Source of the DNA: Thermotoga sp. Ku-13t
GTDB lineage: Bacteria > Thermotogota > Thermotogae > Thermotogales > DSM-5069
NCBI RefSeq assembly: GCF_011057685.1
Contig: NZ_LNFY01000010.1
Span: 287,361-351,360 of the forward strand
DNA: 64,000 nt
Reading direction: 5' to 3'
Positions 36,990 through 43,661 of the stretch are shown here, piece after piece. The first letter of the stretch is position 1. Every line of letters starts with the position of its first letter. The notes below the pieces were generated by a model. It did not search any database and was not told where the DNA came from. It was given only the letters and a program-made list of their open reading frames with translations. A program made the position numbers and the translations under genes.

Positions 36990-38237
36990 GTGAAAGTCTC
37001 TTTGAAGTACGGTGAAAAACAGTTACAGATCGAGGTTCCAGACCATACGGAAATACTCGTACCGAGAAGCGAACTTCCCAGAGTTGAAGAACCCTTCGGT
37101 GAGATCCGCAGAGCGCTGGAAAATCCCATCGGCAGTCCGACGCTGAGTGAGATCGTTCGTCAGGTCAGGCCCAAAAAAGTCGCGATACTGGTCAGCGATC
37201 TCACCAGACCGAGTCCTTCATACATCATAGTTCCACCGATCCTCGAAGAGCTCAAAAGGTCGGGTGTAAGGTCCGATCAGATAAGGATCGTTTTTGGCCT
37301 CGGCTTTCACAGGAAGATGACCGAAGACGAGATGAGGAAAGCCGTTGGAAACGAGGTTTTTGAGCAGTACGAATGCCTGAACCATGACGTAAACAAGTGT
37401 AGCTACATAGGTGAAACGAGCCGGGGTACGCCTGTGGAAGTTTTCAAACCCGTGCTGGAGTCTGACCTCATCATCGCGACGGGGAACCTCGAACTGCACT
37501 GGTTCGTCGGTTACAGTGGCGGTTACAAGGCACTCCTGCCGGGCGTGTGCAGCAAGAGAACTATCGAGAAGAACCACTCGCTCATGTTGCTGGAGGATGC
37601 CGTGGCTGGAAACGTGAACAGTCCCGTGAGGCTCGACATAGAAGAAGCTGGAGCCATGACGAACGTGAAATTCATCGTGAATGTCGTTCTGAACAGCAAG
37701 AAAGAGATTGTGAAAGCCGTGGCAGGACATCCGATAGCCGCCCACCGCGAAGGTGTCAAATACATAGACCAGATGTACAAGGTGCCCATCAGAAAGAAAT
37801 ACGACGTGGTGATCGCATCACCCGGTGGATTCCCGAAGGACATAAACCTTTACCAGGCGCAGAAGGGACTGGACAATGCTTCGCACGCGGTGAAAGAGAA
37901 CGGAACCATCGTGCTGATCGCTGAGTGCAGGGAAGGTTTTGGTGAAAAAACTTTCGAAGAATGGATGAGGAAGGCCAGAACCCCCGAGGAACCGCTGCAG
38001 TGGATAAAAACGAATTTCGTTCTGGGTGGTCACAAAGCCGTTGGATTCTGCAAGGTTCTCAAAAAAGCCAGCATTTTCCTTTGCTCGAACATGGAAGAAG
38101 ACGTTGTGAAAGAGATATTCATGACACCTTTCAGTGATCCACAGCGGGCGATAAACGCGGCGATCGAGAGACACGGAAGGCCTGCAGACGTTCTGCTCAT
38201 GCCTTATGCGAACTCCACTTTGCCCGTCATCGTATGA
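36990..38237 (+). CDS. LarA-family nickel-pincer 2-hydroxyacid racemase/epimerase
   Basis: Family members racemise or epimerise 2-hydroxy acids by hydride transfer with a nickel-pincer nucleotide bound to Lys. Counted from GTG 36990, the residues align with the Lactobacillus LarA numbering with nearly constant offset: Asp70 and Arg73 (SDLTRPSPS), His107 (GLGFHRKM), His170 (ELHWFVGYSGG), Lys180 (GGYKALLPG, cofactor attachment) and His196 (EKNHS, nickel ligand), plus the YQAQK motif near 287. All key residues are therefore kept. ATG 36975 would add five residues. The cofactor genes larB, larC and larE are not in this window. Next to malic enzyme, a malate racemase role is attractive but inferred. 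Confidence 0.82.
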   Translation: MKVSLKYGEKQLQIEVPDHTEILVPRSELPRVEEPFGEIRRALENPIGSPTLSEIVRQVRPKKVAILVSDLTRPSPSYIIVPPILEELKRSGVRSDQIRIVFGLGFHRKMTEDEMRKAVGNEVFEQYECLNHDVNKCSYIGETSRGTPVEVFKPVLESDLIIATGNLELHWFVGYSGGYKALLPGVCSKRTIEKNHSLMLLEDAVAGNVNSPVRLDIEEAGAMTNVKFIVNVVLNSKKEIVKAVAGHPIAAHREGVKYIDQMYKVPIRKKYDVVIASPGGFPKDINLYQAQKGLDNASHAVKENGTIVLIAECREGFGEKTFEEWMRKARTPEEPLQWIKTNFVLGGHKAVGFCKVLKKASIFLCSNMEEDVVKEIFMTPFSDPQRAINAAIERHGRPADVLLMPYANSTLPVIV

Positions 38238-38240
38238 TCT

Positions 38241-39512
38241 TCACTTCGGCAGCGTGAGGACAAACTTGTTCAGTCTGTCTTCGTGGACGTAGTGAAGCTG
38301 GGCCCTGTGAAGATCGGCTATGGCCTTGACCACGGCCAGGCCCAGTCCCAGTCCTTCGTTCTTCGCGTTGCCCGCTCTGAAAAACTTGAGAAAGATTTTG
38401 TCGCGGTCCTGCTCTGGAATGGGTTCACCGTAGTTGCACACTTCGATGCGCACACGGTCCTTCTCTTCCTCAACACGCAGTATCACTGGTTTTTCAAGAT
38501 CGGAGTATTTACACGCGTTGTCCAACAGATTCGCCAGGGCGTGCACGAGAAGCGGGCCAACACATCTGACCTTTATTTCCCGAACTGGATCGATGACGAT
38601 CTCTCTGCTGTATTTGTGGATCACCTGGTCTATGCTTTCCAGTATCAAACTGGACAGATCCTCTTCTTCGAAGCTCTTAGTCGTCGTGTGCTGCACTCTT
38701 GCGATGAGCAGAAGTTGCGAGGTTATCTCAACCATTCTGTCGATGTTGCGCTTGACTTTTTCTATCTCAGTCCTCACGGTGTCTTGCAGGTCTTCTCTCA
38801 AAAGCACTTCGAGCACGCTCTTGGCACTCGCAAGCGGATTTCTCAGCTGATGAGATATCGTCGTTGCGAAGTCTCTGAGTTCTTCCATGGTCCTGTCGAG
38901 TCGGTCTATGGCGTCGTTCAACTGAGTTTGTAGTATCTGAGCTTCTTCGCTCGTAGGCTCTATCTGGATTCTTTTCATCGCGCCTCGAGACACGAGCTGC
39001 ATCTGCTCACCGATCATTTCGATAGGTCTTGTGAGCTTGCGGGTGAGTCTTCGCCCGAAGAATAGCACGACGAAGATAAGGGGTACCAAGATCGCCGTCA
39101 GGATCATCGAGAGTGAAGCCAGCAGTGTGAGATGGTCCTTCAAACTACGAGTGACCACAACGTCGAAGTCCGCAGTGGTCAATTTCAAATAGCGATTGGA
39201 ACGTATCGTGTGGAACCCATCGACTTTCGGTACTTCAAAATCGTCCGGCAGGTTGTAACTCGCTATCGTTCTTCCTTCTTCCGTAACGTAGAAAGCGTAA
39301 TTCTTTTTGCCAAATATTGCGACAGGTTGACCTTCGGGTCTTTCGAGGAATCTGAGCAGATCGTTCGTGAAAACCAACATTTCCTGGTCAATTTTTTTCA
39401 TCGTGAGACTGTGGAACAAAAAGACGAGCACCGCGGACATGACGATCAGGGAAACGACGAATATGGAAAGGTAATACCTTTCTATGGCATGCCTCAGCGT
39501 TGGCACGCTCAC
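38241..39512 (-). CDS. Two-component sensor histidine kinase
   Basis: Membrane kinase of 423 residues. Helix one is about residues 15-36, a short outside sensor region runs to 125, and helix two is about 130-152. A HAMP linker follows, then the dimerisation/phosphorylation box FATTISHQLRNPLASA with His221 and a C-terminal ATPase domain (LLVHALANLLDNACKYSD, EGLGLGLAVVKAIADLH). The H box reads HQLRNP instead of the common HELRTP. The start is GTG 39512, overlapping the regulator stop. The signal is unknown. Confidence 0.9.
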   Translation of the reverse strand: MSVPTLRHAIERYYLSIFVVSLIVMSAVLVFLFHSLTMKKIDQEMLVFTNDLLRFLERPEGQPVAIFGKKNYAFYVTEEGRTIASYNLPDDFEVPKVDGFHTIRSNRYLKLTTADFDVVVTRSLKDHLTLLASLSMILTAILVPLIFVVLFFGRRLTRKLTRPIEMIGEQMQLVSRGAMKRIQIEPTSEEAQILQTQLNDAIDRLDRTMEELRDFATTISHQLRNPLASAKSVLEVLLREDLQDTVRTEIEKVKRNIDRMVEITSQLLLIARVQHTTTKSFEEEDLSSLILESIDQVIHKYSREIVIDPVREIKVRCVGPLLVHALANLLDNACKYSDLEKPVILRVEEEKDRVRIEVCNYGEPIPEQDRDKIFLKFFRAGNAKNEGLGLGLAVVKAIADLHRAQLHYVHEDRLNKFVLTLPK

Positions 39513-40183
39513 GCCTCCAGCTTGAACTTGTAACCGATGCCTGGAACAGTTTCGAGGTATCTGTCGTATCCGAACGGCTTCAGCTTGCTTCTCAAATAGA
39601 GCACGTAAACGTCGACGACGTTGCTTTTGATTTCCTTTTCGTTACCCCAGACGCGTTCGAGGATCTCCTCCCGGCTGAAAACGATGTTTGGATCGCGCAT
39701 GAAGAGTTCCAGAAGGTCGAACTCTCTCCTGCTCAACTTCAGCTCCATACCTCTGATCGTGACCTTTCGAGTTTTCGAGTTCAATTCTATCTCTTCGAAC
39801 TTCAGAACTTCGCCCCTGAGAAGGTGACTCCGCCTGATCAGGCTCTGAATGCGCGCGAGCAACTCCCTGAAATCGAACGGTTTGGTCAGATAATCGTCGG
39901 CCCCGTTTCTCAAACCTGCTATCTTGTCGTCCACCGAATCGAGTGCGGTCAACATAAGCACGGGAGTATGGATGTTGCTGTCTCTCAACGTTCTCACGAA
40001 CTCGAAACCATCCACGCCAGGCAGCAGCACATCGAGAACGATGCAATCGTAACTCTCAGTCAACGCCATGTCGAGGCCCGTATCGCCGTCGAATGCCAGT
40101 TCAACGGAATAACCTTCTTTTTCGAGCCCTCTCTTTATGGAATTCGCCAGATCTTCGTTGTCCTCAACCACGAGAATCTTCAC
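39509..40183 (-). CDS. OmpR-family response regulator
   Basis: A 224-residue receiver plus winged-helix regulator. KILVVEDNEDLANSIKRGLE has the acidic pair, Asp51 lies in CIVLDVLLPG, the receiver Thr/Lys segments are MLTALD and DYLTKPF, and the DNA-binding part has SRREFDLLELFMRDPN and DVYVLYLRSKLKPFGYDRYLETV. It is partner of the histidine kinase encoded next. Targets are not evident. The divergent thiamine operon and the secreted protein upstream are neighbours. Confidence 0.93.
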   Translation of the reverse strand: MKILVVEDNEDLANSIKRGLEKEGYSVELAFDGDTGLDMALTESYDCIVLDVLLPGVDGFEFVRTLRDSNIHTPVLMLTALDSVDDKIAGLRNGADDYLTKPFDFRELLARIQSLIRRSHLLRGEVLKFEEIELNSKTRKVTIRGMELKLSRREFDLLELFMRDPNIVFSREEILERVWGNEKEIKSNVVDVYVLYLRSKLKPFGYDRYLETVPGIGYKFKLEA

Positions 40184-40196
40184 TACCTTCCCCCCG

Positions 40197-40709
40197 TCAT
40201 TGCTGTCTTTTCAACATCTCCTGCTGAACTTTCTTGAAAACTTCCTGTGTCAACTCGATCTTCAAAATTGCGGGAGTCTTCATGCTCACTGTGGCAAGGT
40301 TTTTGTTGTTTCCGACCAGCCAGCTGTCCGTCTGATAAACACCGAACAAAACATTTTTTCCTATGGACATGACAGCGAGCGATATCGCTTCTCTCAGACC
40401 AACCGCGTAGGTGAAGAATCTGGTCTCGAGCGGTTTTTTCCAGAGTATTTTCGCTTCTTCGGCTGAGATTCCATATTCGTGATTGAACGTGAGAACGACC
40501 CAGACAATTTTTTTGTCCATGCGGGTCAAGTAGGCCGTGATAACGTCTTTCTCGTTCGTCAGGTTGATCGCGTCGAGAATGGTGAGTTTCAACTGCGAGA
40601 AGTTGACCGTCTCGTACAGTTGTGCGTTGAGTACCACCTTCTCCAAAAGGTTTTCACCGAAAATGAAGATCGAAAATAACAGCGAACAGATCAACAAGGT
40701 TTTTCTCAT
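40197..40709 (-). CDS. Hypothetical secreted protein
   Basis: A 170-residue protein with a signal peptide (MRKTLLICSLLFSIFIFG). No family recognised. The start ATG 40709 follows GGTGATGG and is preferred to the frame start at 40733. It lies 13 nt upstream of the response regulator on the same strand, so it may belong to the two-component operon, perhaps as an outside partner or target. Confidence 0.6.
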   Translation of the reverse strand: MRKTLLICSLLFSIFIFGENLLEKVVLNAQLYETVNFSQLKLTILDAINLTNEKDVITAYLTRMDKKIVWVVLTFNHEYGISAEEAKILWKKPLETRFFTYAVGLREAISLAVMSIGKNVLFGVYQTDSWLVGNNKNLATVSMKTPAILKIELTQEVFKKVQQEMLKRQQ

Positions 40710-40800
40710 TCCATCACCAGAAGATCTTATCAACTTGTGGATTAGAAAGTCATTAGAACGATCCTTGATCCTATTCTACCCCATGTGGCTCTGTATGGTG

Positions 40801-40806
40801 TATAAT
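40801..40806 (+). promoter_or_regulatory. -10 box upstream of the TPP riboswitch
   Basis: A perfect TATAAT at 40801-40806, 25 bases before the first base-paired nucleotide of the aptamer. No strong -35 hexamer is seen at 16-18 nt. Confidence 0.6.
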
Positions 40807-40831
40807 AAGGCTGGAATCGAAAAGTGAACAG

Positions 40832-40929
40832 TTTCACCTGGGGAGCTCCTAATCCGGGGCTGAGAGGAGGACGGAAGTCCTCGACCCATTGAACCTGATC
40901 CGGGTAATGCCGGCGCAGGGAGAGTGAAA
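40832..40929 (+). ncRNA. TPP riboswitch (THI element)
   Basis: An aptamer that binds thiamine pyrophosphate. The closing stem is TTTCAC (40832-40837) with GTGAAA (40924-40929). The invariant pieces are CTGAGA near 40860, CCTGATC near 40894, and GGGTAATGCCGGCGCAGGGA near 40902. P3 is GGAGGAC/GTCCTC with loop GGAA. It precedes a terminator and thiamine uptake genes. Confidence 0.96.
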
Positions 40930-40936
40930 TATCTCA

Positions 40937-40960
40937 ACCCGTCGGCGACGGGTTTTTGTT
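40937..40960 (+). terminator. Riboswitch-controlled terminator
   Basis: ACCCGTC (40937-40943), loop GGC and GACGGGT (40947-40953) are followed by a T-rich tract. It lies between the TPP aptamer and the first gene, so control is expected by transcription termination when TPP is abundant. Confidence 0.88.
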
Positions 40961-40975
40961 TTGGGAGGTGTTGCC

Positions 40976-41260
40976 ATGTTGACCTGTTCAATCAGGTTCT
41001 TACCGTTGAAGGCACAGAGCAAGGACGAGATCTACAGACTCGTGGACGAAGCAATCAACGTCATCGCCAGCAGCGGCTTGAAGTACCTTGTGGGACCTTC
41101 AGAAACAACTGTAGAAGGAGAATTCTCTCAGCTTCTCAAATTGGTTGAAGAGATCCACAGGAAGATGACTCCACTGTGTGAAAGGTACGTTCTCGAAGTT
41201 GTCTTCGATTGTGCGAGAAACGGCGTGAGCATCGATGAAAAGATCGAAAAGTATCGTTGA
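40976..41260 (+). CDS. Thiamine-binding (MTH1187/YkoF-like) protein
   Basis: A 94-residue ferredoxin-like fold protein of the MTH1187/YkoF-related family, thought to bind thiamine or its pyrimidine part in the cytoplasm. It has the LTCSIRFLPL opening strand, a long helix (KDEIYRLVDEAINVIASSGL) and the VGPSETTVEGEFSQLLKLVEEIH segment typical of the family. The start ATG 40976 follows GGGAGGTG. It is the first gene under the TPP riboswitch, supporting a vitamin B1 role. Confidence 0.82.
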   Translation: MLTCSIRFLPLKAQSKDEIYRLVDEAINVIASSGLKYLVGPSETTVEGEFSQLLKLVEEIHRKMTPLCERYVLEVVFDCARNGVSIDEKIEKYR

Positions 41261-41984
41261 GATCCTTTCTGTGGTCATCATCGTGTTGCTGTGGCAACTC
41301 GTTCCTGTGCCCACGTACCTTCTGCCGAAACCATCGCAGATTCTCTCCGAGCTCATCAGAGGTAAAGATATCATTCTGAGGCATACCTTCGTCACGCTTT
41401 ATGAAGCACTACTTGGTTATGTACTCGCATTGATTCTGGGTGTTGCGATCGCATCGGTCATGTTCCTTCTCAGGAGCGTTGCTAGGGCCCTTCTTCCCAT
41501 CATCGTGTTCACCCAGACTATTCCCATCACGGTGGTCGCGCCGATCGTGGCCATCTGGTTCGGTTTCGGAGTCGCTACCAAGGTTGGAACGGTGGCATTC
41601 CTGTGCTTCTTCCCCATCGTGGTAAACACCTACGAGGGCTTCAGAACTGTGGACAGAGAGAAGCTTGAATTTCTCAAAGCGCACGGTGCGAAATGGTATC
41701 ACAAACTCAGATATCTGTATCTACCCCACACGGTGCCCTACACGCTCGCAGGTATGAAGGTCGCCATCACTTACTCTCTGACCGCCGCGGTCATCGCCGA
41801 GTGGATGGGTGCCCAGGCTGGGCTCGGCATCTACATCATAAGGGCGCTGAATTCGTTCAGAGTGGACAGAGTCTTCACCGCAGTCTTCATCATCATCGTG
41901 TTCACACTCGCACTGTTCTACACGCTTCAGTTCCTTCAGAGAAAACTCTTCCCGTGGGCTGTGAAGCTTGAAGGAGGTGGCTGA
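41235..41984 (+). CDS. Thiamine-precursor ABC transporter permease (ThiX-like)
   Basis: A permease of the SsuC/TauC/ThiX class: 249 residues, about six helices. The ATPase-contact loop is near EFLKAHGAKWYHKLRYLYLP and matches the EAA motif. The start ATG 41235 lies within the end of the previous gene (26-nt overlap). It forms an importer with the binding protein and ATPase that follow. TPP riboswitch control points to thiamine or its hydroxymethylpyrimidine precursor as cargo. Confidence 0.87.
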   Translation: MKRSKSIVEILSVVIIVLLWQLVPVPTYLLPKPSQILSELIRGKDIILRHTFVTLYEALLGYVLALILGVAIASVMFLLRSVARALLPIIVFTQTIPITVVAPIVAIWFGFGVATKVGTVAFLCFFPIVVNTYEGFRTVDREKLEFLKAHGAKWYHKLRYLYLPHTVPYTLAGMKVAITYSLTAAVIAEWMGAQAGLGIYIIRALNSFRVDRVFTAVFIIIVFTLALFYTLQFLQRKLFPWAVKLEGGG

Positions 41985-41985
41985 G

Positions 41986-42927
41986 GTGAAAAGGTTTTCA
42001 CTTGCTTTACTGCTCATGTGCACGCTCGCCTTTGCTCAACAGATCGTCGTCGTTCTGGACTGGTATCCCAACACCAACCACACAGGTCTCTACGTGGCGC
42101 TCGAGAAAGGCTTCTTTGCGGAGGAAGGATTGAACGTATCCATAGTTGAACCTGCGAAGATGAGTGCCGAACAGATGGTGGCGAGCGGTAACGCGCACTT
42201 CGGCGTGAGCTTTCAGGAGTTCGTCACCTACGCCCGTGCCGAGGGCCTTCCTGTGGTCTCCATCGCTGCGGTGATCCAGCACAACACGAGTGGCTTTGCC
42301 TGGCTCAAAGCTTCAGGCATCTCTTCACCCAGAGATTGGGAAGGAAAGACGTACGGTGCGTGGGGTACGGAGATCGAGGAAGTCATACTGAAGACGATCG
42401 CCAGAAAGTACGGTATCGACTGGTCGAAGATCAAGGTGCAGACTGTGGGACAGCTCGACTTCGTGACGGGTTTGAGGCAGAAAGTCTTCGACTTTCAGTG
42501 GGTCTTCTACGGCTGGGAAGTGATAGCGGCAAAACTCGTAGGATTGGATGTGGAATTTTTGGCTCTGAAAGACATAGACGAAGTTTTCGATTACTACACA
42601 CCTGTCCTCATCACCAGCGAGAAGTTGGTTCAGCAATCACCGGAGCTGGTGAGGAAATTCTTAAGAGCAGTGAGCAGGGGTTACGTTTTTGCGAAAAACA
42701 ATCCCGAAGAGTCCGCGAGAATACTGCTCAAATACGCACCCGAGCTGGATGAGAAACTGGTCATCGAGTCTCAGAAATATCTGTCTACGAAGTACTGGGA
42801 AGATTCACCGAAGTGGGGCTGGCAGGATGAAAGAGTGTGGAGGAGGTTCTACGAGTGGATGAGAGAAAACAACCTGGTGTCAGAGATTCAGATAGAAAAA
42901 GCGTTCACGAACGAATTTTTGCCCTGA
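41986..42927 (+). CDS. Thiamine-precursor ABC transporter substrate-binding protein (ThiY/NMT1-like)
   Basis: A secreted receptor of 313 residues with signal peptide MKRFSLALLLMCTLAFA. The NMT1/THI5-like opening VVVLDWYPNTNHTGLYVALEKGFF has the WxPNxxHxGxY pattern of pyrimidine-binding ThiY/Thi5 proteins. The start GTG 41986 is two bases after the permease stop, behind AAGGAGGTGG. It likely binds formylaminopyrimidine or hydroxymethylpyrimidine. Confidence 0.88.
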   Translation: MKRFSLALLLMCTLAFAQQIVVVLDWYPNTNHTGLYVALEKGFFAEEGLNVSIVEPAKMSAEQMVASGNAHFGVSFQEFVTYARAEGLPVVSIAAVIQHNTSGFAWLKASGISSPRDWEGKTYGAWGTEIEEVILKTIARKYGIDWSKIKVQTVGQLDFVTGLRQKVFDFQWVFYGWEVIAAKLVGLDVEFLALKDIDEVFDYYTPVLITSEKLVQQSPELVRKFLRAVSRGYVFAKNNPEESARILLKYAPELDEKLVIESQKYLSTKYWEDSPKWGWQDERVWRRFYEWMRENNLVSEIQIEKAFTNEFLP

Positions 42928-43661
42928 AAGTGAAAGATCTCAGAGTATCGTACGATGAACTCATGGTCATAGACGGTGTGGACCTGCAGGTCGAGTACGG
43001 CGAAACCGTGGCCGTACTCGGCCCTTCTGGATGTGGTAAGACCACCCTGTTGAAGGCCCTCCTGAATCTCGTACCTTACAGTGGTGAGGTGGTTCTGAAC
43101 GTAGACAGGGCTGGTTACATGCCCCAGCGCGACACGTTGTTCGAATGGATGAACTGCCTCGATAACGTTGCCCTGCCACTTTTTCTGAACGGTACGAACA
43201 GGCAACAGGCCAGAAGAATGGCGATGGAGTATCTGAAAAAAGTCCAACTCGAAGAGTGGGCTTCTAGATGGGTTCATGAACTTTCAGGTGGCATGAGGCA
43301 GAGAGTTTCACTCGCGCGGGCACTGGTCACGGGGGCGAAGTTCCTGCTGATGGACGAACCTTTCAGCTCCGTCGATGCCCAGACGCGGAGGAGTCTACAG
43401 CTGCTTTTTTCCGACCTGGTGGTTAAAGAGGGTATCACCGTGCTGCTGGTGACGCACAGTGTGGAAGAAGCCGTCTTTCTCGCAGACAGAATCGTGTTGC
43501 TCTCTCAAAGGCCCGCGAAGGTCAGGAAAATATTCAATGTGGAACTGAAAAAACCGAGGACCATAGAGGTCCTCGCCGAACCTCTCTATCAGGAGTTAGT
43601 CTCACTCATCTACCAGGAGATATTCTCAAGCCCGGTTCGATCTCCCCAAAAACAGCTCTAA
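42855..43661 (+). CDS. Thiamine-precursor ABC transporter ATP-binding protein (ThiZ-like)
   Basis: ATPase of the NrtD/SsuB/ThiZ class. Walker A is LGPSGCGKTTLLKAL, the signature LSGGMRQRVSLARAL, Walker B FLLMDEPFSSVD, and the switch His lies in LLVTHSVEEAV. The start is set at GTG 42855 because AGGAGGT (42841-42847) is 7 nt before it. That places the first 73 nt inside the receptor gene. The alternative GTG 42930 has no ribosome site. The 3' end overlaps the convergent RND gene by 36 nt. Confidence 0.88.
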   Translation: MDERKQPGVRDSDRKSVHERIFALKVKDLRVSYDELMVIDGVDLQVEYGETVAVLGPSGCGKTTLLKALLNLVPYSGEVVLNVDRAGYMPQRDTLFEWMNCLDNVALPLFLNGTNRQQARRMAMEYLKKVQLEEWASRWVHELSGGMRQRVSLARALVTGAKFLLMDEPFSSVDAQTRRSLQLLFSDLVVKEGITVLLVTHSVEEAVFLADRIVLLSQRPAKVRKIFNVELKKPRTIEVLAEPLYQELVSLIYQEIFSSPVRSPQKQL

